Of a stretch of DNA of 64,000 bases, positions 48,588 to 61,600 are shown piece by piece (position 1 is the stretch's first letter; each line of letters starts with the position of its first letter). Location of the stretch: contig NC_134840.1 of NCBI RefSeq assembly GCF_965363235.1, positions 86,276,916 through 86,340,915 of the forward strand, read 5' to 3'. A program made the translations under genes and the position numbers. The notes under the pieces were generated by a model. The model worked only from the letters and a program-made list of their open reading frames with translations, did no database searches and was not told the origin of the DNA. The stretch is from Mytilus galloprovincialis (Eukaryota; Mollusca; Bivalvia; Mytilida; Mytilidae).

Positions 48588-50813
48588 CCAGGTGCTCCGC
48601 AGGGCGCAGCTTTATACGACCGCAGAGGTCGAACCCTGAACATGGACAAAACATTCAAGCGTGATACAGCTCTGAATTTGGATTGTGATCAAATTTTTGA
48701 CATTACATGGTTTTTTTTTACACAAAACAAATGTCAAGATTTTACAAATCAATTAAAGATTTCTTCTTCAAACTTTTTAAAATCTAAAATTAAATAGTTG
48801 ATCATGACACAGCATAGGTTTCTGACACAGAACGAATGTGGTCTAATGAACTTAAAAGTTTTTTTTTGCCTTTGAGCAATTCACTATGCTGTTGAATATT
48901 AATCCTCTCAAAAAAATGTTTGAAGAAATTTTCTTTTTATTTATGAAATCTGAAATGAGAAAAATTTAAACCCCCCCCTTTTTTTTCACATCCCCATTTC
49001 CCTTTTTCCAAAACTGATATCAATTCAAATTTCTAATGGAGTTTGCAACAATAACTACTCTTTTAAATACATCATAAAATATTAAAATGTAAAATAAAGT
49101 GCTTGTTATCACTGAATGGTAAAGATTGGTTGGTAGTAAAAGTGAATATACATTGTTTATTGTATAAAACAATAAAAAAAACTTCATCAGCAACATTTTA
49201 TATTGGCAAATTTCCAATGAAGTTATTTACATAAAGTTATTGGCAAATAAAAATAGAAAATGACATCATAGTCATGTCTGGCAAATGTCCAACATTCATT
49301 ATCTAAAAACATTTTAGATAAGATAAGGAAAAAAAGCTTCATCAGCAACATTTTATATTGGCAAATTTCCAATGAAGTTATTTACATAAAGTTATTGGCA
49401 AATAAAAATAGAAAATGACATTATAGTCATGTCTGGCAAATTTTCAACATATATTATCAACTACTATTCTATACAAAGAAAGATAACTCCAATTGAAAAT
49501 TAATTGCTATTGCACAATATTGTGCAATTAGATATTTCTTGCTATTGTGCAATACTGTGCAATTGAAAATTTCTTGCTATTGCACAATACTTGATATGGA
49601 ATCCTGATTTGGACCAACTTGAAAACTGGGCCCATAATCAAAAATCAAAGTACATATTTAGATAAAGCATATCAAATAAGCCCAAGAATTTAATTTTTGT
49701 TAAAATCAAACTTAGTTTAATTTTGGACCCTTTGGACCTTAATGTAGACCAATTTGAAAACTGGACCAAAAATTAAGAATCTACATACACAGTTAGATTT
49801 GGCATATCAAAGAACCCATTTATTCAATTTTTGATGAAATCAAACAAAGTTTAATTTTGGACCCCCATTTGGACCAACTTGAAAACTAGGCCAATAATTA
49901 AAAATCTAAGTACATTTTTAAATTCAGCATATCAAAGAACTCCAAGGATTCAATTTTTGTTAAAATCAAACTAAGTTTAATTTTGAACCCTTTGGACCTT
50001 AATGTAGACCAATTTGAAAACGGGACCAAAAATTAAGAATCTACATACATAGTTAGATTCGGCATATCAAAGAACCCCAATTATTCAATTTTTGATGAAA
50101 TCACACAAAGTTCAATTTTGGACCCTTTGGGCCCCTTATTCCTAAATTGTTAGGACCAAAACTCCCAAAATCAAACCCAACCTTCCTTTTATGGTCATAA
50201 ACCTTGTGTTTAAATTTCATAGATTTCTATTTACTTATACTAAAGTTATGGTGCAAAACCAAAAATAATGCTTATTTGGGCCCCTTTTTGGCCCCTAATT
50301 CATAAACTGTTGTGACCTCAACTCCAAAAATCAATCCCAACCTTCCTTTTGTGGTCATAAACCTTGTGTTAAAATTTCATTGATTTCTATTTACTTATAC
50401 TAAAGTTATTGTGCGAAAACCAAGAATAATGCTTATTTTGGCCCTTATTTCCTAAACTGTTGGAACCAAAACTCCCAAAATCAATCCCAACCTTCCTTTT
50501 GTGGTCATAAACCTTGTGTCAAAATTTCATAGATTTCTATTCACTTAAACTAAAGTTATAGTGCGAAAACCAAGAAAATGCTTATTTGGGCCCTTTTTGG
50601 CCCCTAATTACTAAAATGTTGGGACCAAAACTGCCAAAATCAATCCCAACCTTCCTTTTGTGGTCATAAACCTTGTGTTAAAATTTCATTGATTTCTATT
50701 CACTTTTACTAAAGTTAGAGTGCGAAAACTAAAAGTATTCGGACGACGACGACGACGACGCCAACATGATAGCAATATACGACCAAAAAATTAAAATTTT
50801 AGCGGTCGTATAA
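48588..50813 (+). mobile_element. TATACGACCGCA element, copy A4
   Basis: Starts accaggtgctccgcagggcg and ends tagcggtcgtataa. It has the same order of blocks as copy A3 but a shorter minisatellite (49495-49590) and an extra direct duplication at 49181-49440. Its right part has four tandem units of about 150-160 bp, then a GAC repeat. Confidence 0.8.
49181..49450. repeat. 156-bp direct duplication inside copy A4
   Basis: cttcatcagcaacattttat starts at 49182 and again at 49338. Both copies continue through tattggcaaatttccaatg to gtcatgtctggcaaat. It is absent from copy A3. Confidence 0.75.
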
Positions 50814-52652
50814 AAAATTGACATACTTTCAAATTAACGGAGCTGGCTTCTCAGTTTCAAAGTAATTAACTTTTCAAAACACTAGCATATATTGATAGGG
50901 ATTAATAAAGGAATCAAAATAGCAAAAAAAATATATAGGTCACTGTGCTTGTTTTTGAGATATTATCCATTGAAATTTTGGCGGGAAAATGTTCTGTCTT
51001 GACTTTTCATAGCTTTATCATTGACAAGAGTAAGTCTTCAAAAACTATTAAAAAGTAATTAAAATTTTATAAGACTTTAACAGACAGCTTATCATTATAC
51101 ATGTAAAAGAATTATAAAAAGAAAAATGGGGGTCACCGGGCAAATTTTGTCAAGGTATTCAAATGGATAAAACCAGAGGATTCCGAAAATCTGACCAAAA
51201 TTCCAAAACATGACAAGTGAGCTTCCTTAATTGAGCAGCTTTACCTGCTTTTTCATTTTGGCTCAATATCATTCCTCTACCATCATTATTTCCATTGTAC
51301 ATGGACTGGATATTTTTCTTTAGACAGTGACAAGAAAAAAACAGACACAAAGTAAGGTTTAAAAATGTCATTTATAAAATTATGAATATTAACATTTTAT
51401 AAGACAAACAAACAACTTACAGTATTTGATTTTTCAATTCATAATTAATTACAAATAACTTGAACATTTAAACATAGAAGTATACATTTAGATCTGTTTA
51501 ATATGTATAGTTGCTAAATATGATCATGAAGTTTTTTATATACTGTTAAGAAAACACAATGATTTGACATAGAAATTAAGTGAAGTACTGAAATAAAGTA
51601 GCAAGGTGTTATTAAACTACTTGCCATCTTTAAATTGAATATATTAAATATGAAATATATACCAATTTCATTTAAAAAAACAAATATTAAAATCATGGAT
51701 ATATCTTGTCTTCACATTCCAAACACATTATTCAATAAAATGACCAAGTACTAAATGCATGATTCAAAGACACTTTACATTTTTGATTTCAAAAATGCAT
51801 TTTTATGTATAAAAAAATTTTGTGAAAGAAAACAACTGATAAAAGTCTATTATGATACTTACCCTTTATGACCTGTTAAATGACCTTTATCACTTGTTTC
51901 CCAAACACACCACTTTTCAATATTAAATACAGAAATTAAATCCATTATTTTCAAGTGTTGTGAATTTTTTTTAATTAATAAAATATATTTTTTTTTATTA
52001 AACTCTTAGACATTAACTGTCTTTTTATCTCTTTATATTCAAATTTTAAAATTGGTCAATATTTAAAAGTTAGAATATAATCAATGTTTTTAAAATAATA
52101 GGCCAAATCTTAAAGGAAAAATAAATTCCACTAGATTCAACTGACACTATCACCAACTACAAGCTGAAGTATTTCCTGAAAATATGAAAATGCAGTCATT
52201 GGAAAGTGTGAATCGAGAAAATGCTCTTTTATTCTTATAACTATTTAATGTTCAGAATTAAACATATTTAGGGAATATTTTAAGACAAAGAAAGAAACAT
52301 TAAACTATAATACAACTATTAATTGCTATAAAATGCTAACAAGGGCTATATGCGGCCGAATTGCAAATGAGAACCCCGACTATCCTTTTTTGCACTCTGA
52401 TTTATGATGACACTTTCTGTCTTAGTTCAGTTTTGGGGAAATCAGTGTAATTCTTAAATCAGATGATTAAGACCAGGTCAGGTCCAACTTCAAGTCATTG
52501 CAGATATTTTAGGAAAAGTTAAAAACTTGTAATTGATTGGTTTTAAGTTTTAGAAAGACCCAGGTAAGCCCCAAAATGTGTAATTGTGCATCTCTAAAAA
52601 AATATAAATTCACACTTTCCAAAGACTTAGATTTTTTAAACTGTTGAATTCA
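50814..52652. other. 3' flank of PNN
   Basis: AT-rich. AATAAA on the minus strand at 52228-52233, about 420 bases beyond the PNN stop, is the best poly(A) candidate. No other gene is seen. Confidence 0.45.
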
Positions 52653-55600
52653 TCATGTTGTTTTTGGTAGTTGCACATCATCTGGCATTGGAATGTCTGC
52701 CATATTACTGAAGTCCAGAATTACAGGTTTTATTTCTGGTACCTCCACGGGTAAATTTGATTCTTCATTCACTTCTCCCTCCCCCTCTTGCTCATCATAG
52801 TCTATCGACACTTTTACGCCATCCTCCTTCTTTTCTGTCCGTTTTGCTGGTTCTCGGGTTCTGTGATCTTTCTTCTTTCCTTCTTTATCATGTTCATGAC
52901 CCCCTTCCCCGTGGCTTCTTCTATCTTCTCTGTGTCCATCATCACCATGACTTCTGCGTCTGTCACTATCACCATGGTGACTTTCTCTCCTATCTTTTTC
53001 ACCATCTCTTTTATCTTTTTCACTGTCTCTTTTATCTTTTTCACCATCTCTCTTATCTCTTTCACCCTCTCTCTTATCTCTTTCACTATGACTTTTTCTT
53101 CTCTCGCCTTCCCCACGGCTTCTTTCTCTATCTCCTTCACGATTCCCCTTCCTATCCCCCTCCCCATGACTCAATCTCCGATGCCTATCTTCTGCTCGAT
53201 CCCCACTGTGCTCAGATTTTCTACGTTTATTGTCACTTGTTTTATCTGATTCACTTTTATAAACATCTTTATGATGTTCATCGGATTTCCTATGTTTGCG
53301 GTCCTTGTCTTCACCTGATTTACGCCTTTCCCCCCTATCACCACTAGATTTTCTACGTTTTCTACTTGGAATTTCTTCCTGTTCTGCAATTTCATCTGCT
53401 TTAGACCTATAATGTCTGGAAACACGGTTTTCCTTGTCTGGTTGTCCCTCTTTGATTTTATCCCCATCACCTTCCCCTTCCCCTGCTCCCTCCCCAGTTG
53501 GTCCCTCTTCTTCCTCTGGATGATCATGGTCATGACCTCCTGCCATTAAGTCTTCTATCTCTTCTTCAAGCTGCTTCTGTTTCTGGGTTATCATTTCTGA
53601 AATTAAAGAAAGTGCAATTAATAAAAAAACTGTAGGTCAATATCATGGCTTATACTGTAAATTCAAAAATTATTGTGATGGTTTTTTTAATACACAAAAT
53701 TGGACCATTTAAGGATGTTTGCTCCTCCATTTTTTTTATTTTTTGCCAGATTTTCGGAATCCTCTGGTTTTATCCATGTATTGTAATTAAAAAAAATTGC
53801 CCACTAACCCCTTCTTTTCTTTTCATAATTTTATTACATAAAGTTTAAAAAGCCATATTTCAAAATTTTATAACATTCTTGTTATTTTTTCATAGTTTTT
53901 GAACGAATAAGGTGCTAATGTTAAATATGTTAAATATATGAATAATCTAGAGAGAATTATTTCCCGCTAAATTTTCAATGGCTTATATCTCGAAAACGAA
54001 AACACAGACCCTTCATTTTTTAAAACTTTTTCAGTTACTTTATTTATATACTATCAATTTATTATAGTCTTTTAAAAAGCTTGTTATTTTTTAATAGAGT
54101 AGCGAACATCCTTAAGGTTCCCAATAATAATAAAAAAAAATTTTACATTCATATCATCAGTAGTAGTTTTAATACAAAACTGGTGCAATTGAATTAATTA
54201 GATCTCAAATTTTTACCGGCAAACATTGTCAGCTATAATAAATGCATGTACTAATGTTTGATTAAACAGTACGGTAAATTCTGAAATTATTATTATTGCT
54301 AAATGTGACAGGGTTATAATCGCAGTAATTTAAACTTGAATTTTAAATGTTTACATGAATTAAACAGGAATGTTCTCAATATCGCAAAAATTAAAATTGC
54401 ATTTTAGTCAGAAATAACAAAATCGCAATAATAAATGCACAAAATAATTTCTGAATTTACAGTACGGTACTTATTTTGACAATTGACAATTTCGTGGTTA
54501 TTTATTTTCCCCCAATTTTCAAAATCTGTTGGTGTATTATTATTGAAATAGATCTGAGTTTTCAATATTGTTTGGTTTACAGTATTACTTTACTAACATA
54601 ATTCTATTGTAATAAAAAAATATATAAACATGCTAACATATGAAAGAATAATCTTTGTCAATATGACACCATTGCTCCACTTGCACTATATATCAATGTT
54701 CAGGGAAATGTGAAATCAGAGGCTAAACACAGTGGCGGATCCAGCCATTTTAAAAAGGGGGGGGGGGGGGTGTTCCCAACCCAGAGTAAAGGGGGGTTCC
54801 AACTATATGCTCCCATTCAAATGCATTGATCGTCCAAAAAATGGGGGGGTTTCAAACCCGGAACCCACCCCCCACCCCCCTGAACCCTCCACTGAAACAC
54901 TACTTTTTGCATAAACATGATTACTAAGTTTCAAGTTGATGTGCCAATAACATAATTACCTACAGTAACTGAACCAAACACTTTTAAATATAAGCAGTTG
55001 GCCAAAAAGATATATTTAGACACTTTTTTTTTTTTTATCAATATTCGAAAATGATTTAGAAAACTTTAAGAGATACTAGTTGATTTCAAATATTTATCAT
55101 TTGAGTCTGTTTCACCTTACTTCACTTGAATCATGTTTATCTTAAAATATAACAGCAATACTGGTAGATCATGAATTTGATGGAATATTTATCACTTAAC
55201 GTCAGAAAGTTTGGTGATGGTTTTATATTGTAAAACCAAAGAAATAAGAGAAGCAAAAACAAAAACTTGAATTGTATATTATGAAAGCATTATTTCTATG
55301 AGAATTTCCTGAAAACGGCTACTAAAATTCACGTTTGTGTTGATTGTGCAAAAATCTCAATAATAATTGCACACAAAAATTTCTGAATTTACAGTATTAA
55401 ACAACATCATAAAATTTTAAATATGTTTCTGAAACCAAATTTTACATCCAACAAATACAAACCATTTATGGCTGTAGCTGTTTCTTTCTTTTTATTTTCT
55501 AGACTTTCATTCATCATTTTAGGCAGATAGAAAATGGGTGGTTTTGCTTTGGTTCGTATAAAATTAGCTAGCTTCAATCTCTCAGCTTGACATTCTTGAC

Positions 55601-58600
55601 TCTGAAATAAAACAAGAATGTGTCCATAGTACACGGATGCCCCACTCGCACTATCATTTTCTATGTTTAGTGAACCATGAAATTGGGATAAAAAGTCTAG
55701 TTTGGCATTACATTAAAAAGATCATATCATAGGTAATATGTATACTAAGTTTGTAGTTGATTGGACTTCAATTTCATCAAAAACTACCTTAACCAAAAAC
55801 TTTAACCTGAAACTTGCACTCTCATTTTTTGTGTTCAATGAACCGTGAAATTGGGGTAAAAACTCTAATTTGGCATTAAAATTAGGAAGATCATATCATA
55901 GGGAACATGTATACTTAGTTTCAAGTTGATTGGACTTCAACTTCATCAAAAACTACCTTGACCAAAAACTTAAACTTGAAGCGGGACAGACAGACAAATG
56001 AACAGACGGACGCACAGACCAGAAAACATAATGCCCATCTACTATCGTAGGTGGGGCATAAAAATCAAATTATTGCAACAAAATTTCAAGGCAAATACAA
56101 ATATTATACGAAATACTGTAAGTTTTTGAAAAAGGCCAAATTTATGATTACAGTCGATTCCACTTAATTGCATACCGCTTAATAGCATAATTCGGTTAAT
56201 TGCATAGTTTTCTCCTGCACAAAACCATTTCCCATTCATGTAATGTTAAATTGTCCGGTTATATGCATAGCTCTACAAGTGGCCTTTCGGTTTATTGCAT
56301 AGAAAATTATTGCCGTCTAGATATGCTTAGTTAAAACTGACGAGATTTCTGACCGGAAATGGCAATTTGGTAAGTATAATTTTCTTGAATGCATTGTTAT
56401 TTTCGTTATTATTTCATATTTACTTTTTTGTTATCTAAATAAAGTTTTAAAACAGTTTCTTTCGTGTTTATATTATGAATTTGATTTAAAAATAAACCTT
56501 GATGTCTGCACAGGTAAAGTTTCTCATGTTCTATTTTAAGCCTCAAAGTCATAAACATGTCAAACAGATATTGTTGTAAAAACACTGACCATTCTATCTC
56601 AAAGGGTGTTAAAAATTGATTGGATTTTAACAATTGTTCATAGATTACATTTGGGCGTATTGCATTTCTGCTAATTTTTCAAAATCCCAATACTACATTT
56701 CCGCAAATTTAAAGTATACGTTTCCGCAATTTGTATTTATTACTTTTCCGCAAATTTACCTGGTAAATTGTAAATTATAAATATTTAAATATTTGAATAT
56801 CATATATAAGATAAATTATTATTATTTTTTTTTTTAATAAAGAAAAGGTTCTGATCTATCTTATATCTACAATATACTAGATATAACTAGTTGACTCTGG
56901 TAGGGATTAGTTAAACTTCATTGAGAAACCCAATGAAAATTATTTGTTTTAAAAGTGTTCACCTTATCCGTAGACATAAAAAGGTAATCACACTCAACAT
57001 TTGATCACACATAAAAATGGACCTAGTACATACAGAAACGAACAGAGGAAAAAAATGCATAATCTACGACGGATTTTCCTATAGATCGTCAAATATTTTG
57101 AAGAATGGGGATAAAGTTTACAGGTATGTACATTTCTACAAATATTAACTTTTCTCTGAAAAAAATAATGTAAATATTTGATTTAATGTTGTAGGGGTGT
57201 ATACAATTAAAAATGGTAGAATTTGTTCATACTTTGCCAAAACGTTAATTTAGTAATCGTAGATAAGCCGAAAATATAGTGACTGAATTATTCGGGTTAG
57301 CAAAAAAGCATAATATGAGAAAGATTCATTGAAAAATAGAAAATACTTTAGAGTTACCTCCCCTTAAAATGCTTATTTGAAAACGTTTACAAAAGCAAAC
57401 ATATAATTCACGCTTTTAAAATATCAATATTTGTAAGTTAAAATTGTATAAATTTGTTCCTTGGAATGAAAAATCATATTTATTATCTGCATTCTTGCAT
57501 TAAAACTTTAACCTGAAACATGCACTTTCATTTTCTATGTTCAGTGGACCCTGAAATTGGGGTCAAAAGTTTAATTTGGCTTAAAATTAGAAAGATCATA
57601 TCATAAGGAACATGTGTACTAAGTTTCAAGTTGATTGGACTTCAACTTCATCAAAAACTACCTTGACCAAAAACTTTAACCTGAAAAACTTTAACCTGAA
57701 ACATGCACTTTCATTTTCTATGTTCAGTGGACCGTGAAATTGGGGTCAAAAGTTTAATTTGGCTTTAAAATTAGAAAGATCATATCATAAGGAACATGTG
57801 TACTAAGTTTCAAGTTGATTGGACTTCAACTTCATCAAAAACTACCTTGACCAAAAACTTTAACCTGAAAAACTTTAACCTGAAACATGCACTTTCATTT
57901 TCTATGTTCAGTGGACCGTGAAATTGGGGTCAAAAGTTTAATTTGGCTTTAAAATTAGAAAGATCATATCATAAGGAACATGTGTACTAAGTTTCAAGTT
58001 GATTGGACTTCAACTTCATCAAAAACTACCTTGACCAAAAACTTTAACCTGAAAAACTTTAACCTGAAACATGCACTTTCATTTTCTATGTTCAGTGGAC
58101 CGTGAAATTGGGGTGAAATCTCTAATTTGGCATTAAAATTAGAAAGATCATATCATAGGGAACATGTGTACCAAGTTTGAAGTCGATTGAACTTCAACTT
58201 CATCAAAAACTACCTCGACCAAAAACTTTAACCTGAAGCGGGACAGACGGACGAACGAACGGACGAACGAACGGACGAACGGACGCACAGACGCACAGAC
58301 CAGAAAACATAATGCCCCTCTACTATCGTAGGTGGGGCATAATAATTTTAAGATTCATTCCCAAGATCAAAATATTATTCATTAAAATGTCTCAGGTAAA
58401 CACAAAGATTACAAAATTGATTGGCAAGCCAATATAATCCATTGATAACCCCTAATTAAGAGACAAAGAGTTGTATTCACTAAAGGTGTGAAAAATATCA
58501 GTGATAGGTGAACAGATGACACTAATGAGTTGGAAGTTATATTAATATAAAGTTGATTAGCTTCACTTATTTTCTTAATCCTTTATCATCACAATATAAT

Positions 58601-61600
58601 AAGAATTATGAAGTGTACATGTTCTTTTAACACTGAGTTATGTGTGCTGTGAAAAATATTGATTGACTTTAAATTTTTTCAGGTTCATATTGGTTTATGT
58701 TCGCTTTTCTCAAACAATAGGTTGTTAGTCATACCCTACAAAATCATTGATGCATTACGTAAACAACACATGGCTAATCTGTAATCAAACAGTGAACAAA
58801 ACAACAGGAATAAATACATCTTTATTATTAACAGCTATATAAATTATCATAATCAACATCAACTAAATTCAAACCAAACAAACATTCATGCAGAAAATGA
58901 ATATTTTTGCATTGGTTTTACCGGCGTTCAGTAACTGTCAGCTGCCAAAAAAATGTCAAAATTTTGTCCGACTTATACGAGGGTCAAGACTAAATCCTCA
59001 GAATTTGGAGCTGAAAAGGGCATCCGACTTATAGTCGGATCGACTTTTAGGCGAGTATCTACGGTAGTTCCCTGAATGTTTTAAGTTAAAATACAGTATT
59101 AAAAAAGTTTAAACATGGAACTATAACTTTTATACAGTATCACTGTCTTGAATGACCTAGTGAAAATTGTAAAATGGTTGGGTTCTATTAAATATTAAGG
59201 CAGATGTATTTATCATGTATAAGGTCAAATTTCTGCTTTTCAGTTAAACAGTTGAAAACAAGTATGTGTCCAGGGGTGTCACACTCGTACTTTCATTTTC
59301 TTTGTTCCTTGTACCCTGAAAATGGGATCAAAACTCTTATGTTGCATTAAAAGCAGAAAGATCATATCATTGGGAACATGTGTATTAAGTTTCAAGTTGA
59401 TTAAACTTCAACTTCATCAAAAACTACTGTGACCAAACACTTTTACCTGAAGCAGGACAGACGGACTGACAGACAGATGGAAGAAAAAACACACAGTTCA
59501 CAAAACATAATGCCCCTAGGTGGGCATAAAAAGAAGAAATAGATTAGGCTATGTGCACTGAAACCTCTACAGAGGATCTGCATGTACAAACCTCTGAACC
59601 TGAAAGCCAGCTCTGCTACGAAGAGTCTGTACACAAAATTCAGCCACTGTCACAATATCTATATATTGTTTTTTTCGAAATTCAGTCAGAATTTCTGGTC
59701 CTCAATTCGAGAATAACTCACTTTGCAAGAGATACTTATTTGATCAAATCTTCAATTAATTTTTGTAAATATGAAATTCATTACAATAAATTGATAAAAT
59801 CCAATAACACAATTTTGCTTATTTTTTTCTCATGTAATATTTGAGCCTCCTCTGGAATTGAAACATTGATTTTCCCTTTTATAAATATGTTTCAAGAATT
59901 TTGTACTAGTATTTTACATTAAAGATATAATTTCAAATTATTAGGTATTTCTAGAGCAATGGAATTATTATTGTTAATGTCAAACTCATTATACTCACTG
60001 TTTCTACAATTTCAATTTTCTGCTCAATTTTACGTAATTTGACTTGGGTTTGTCTCCTCTCTTCGAAAAGCTGGCGTTTTTCTTTAACAATTTCTTCCTT
60101 TTCTTCATTAGCTTTTTCTTCTAATTTGTTTTCTATCTGCTTTCTCTGATCTTCCTGTTTATTATAAGTGATATATAATTAATTTCTTTTAAACAATATA
60201 ATGCATTTAACAAAACTTGCAGCAAAGAAATAGAGATTCTCAACAAAACACCAAAATATAATTATAAAGTTTCTGGCAAAGTTCATCACTATCAAGTACA
60301 CCTTACCACTTCAGCAAAAGTCAGAATTTATACCCATACATTAAGTGCTGTGGTGATTAGCTTAATTTATCTGCCTACATTGTGACGGCAATGGTCACCC
60401 ATTAGTTAACCTGGTCCTCAAGTCTTTTGCATCAAGTAATTTCTATTTTTACAACTTCCATTGAAAGAATTAGATCATGTGCAATTAAGATATAACAAAC
60501 TGGCCAAAACAGTTGGAATTGTGAGCGATAATCCAGCTTTAATTATTGGTTAAACAGGAAGTCGATAAGGAATGGACTTGATAAATTATCACACAGTATT
60601 GAATGCTCACACAATGTTTTATACTAAATTTCAGTTATCGAAACCTGAGAATAAGTGTGACAAAATTTCATACATGACTTTGTGTAAAAATACATGTATA
60701 TATAAAGTATCAGGTGAATTGGATGTTGATGTGCGAACAACATGAATAAACATCATACAATAATTAATATTTAACCTATATTCACACCAAGCTTGCTCCC
60801 AAATTTTAGGAAGCTTTGATTTGTAGTTCCTTAGAAAAATGGTACAAAATTTTTTCAAGTGACAGACAGACAGGGATAAACCAGTCTACTCCAAAGCAGG
60901 CGTATCATAAAAGTTCCATACAAACTGCCTTGGTTTTAGCTCCGTCTCCAAAACACAGAGATGACAATTAATTAAAAAGGGCCATCACACAGTACCTTAT
61001 CCTTTGATTCTTTTGCCTCATCTTTAAACTTCTGCAGAGTTCCTAGCAGTAATCCAAACATTCTTCTATTTCTGAAATCATTAAAACTAAATGTAAGATT
61101 TGTCTTTACTGTATGTTTATTTCCCATTGGAAATATAAAATCAAATGAAATAGTTAGTAAAACTATTGTTATGCCTACAAAACTTTTTGATAGTTGCTGG
61201 GTTGTATGACAGATAAATTGACGAGGGTGGACATTTACATGCGACATTGCTACACTGATACATGACCTCATTGCCTTATATTTCTGAGTATCAAGTCCTT
61301 TCCATGATCTTGAAAAAATAAGACAGTAAGATCAAAGGGAAAATGTACAATTTGCCAATAACATTTCTTCCTAGATTTCCAACAATTGCTCTAGTTCACT
61401 GTGGTTTTCATTTTGGTTTGTTTTGATATACCAAGAAAAGAAATTACAAGACCGACACATTACCAGTAAACTTGTTAAGAGGTGATGTAAATCATTACGT
61501 CACTACAATCTTTAAATCTGACATTGCTAAGACCACACTTAATGGAGTTAGCCAAGAAATTTAAAAAATGTACCTGTACAATGATTGTAAAGTTTCAAAC

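Noticed and set aside
52757-53347. Plus-strand ORF of 196 codons opposite PNN
   Set aside because: It is the complement of the repetitive RD/RE-rich pinin exon; low-complexity His/Leu/Phe composition and no splice or motif support.
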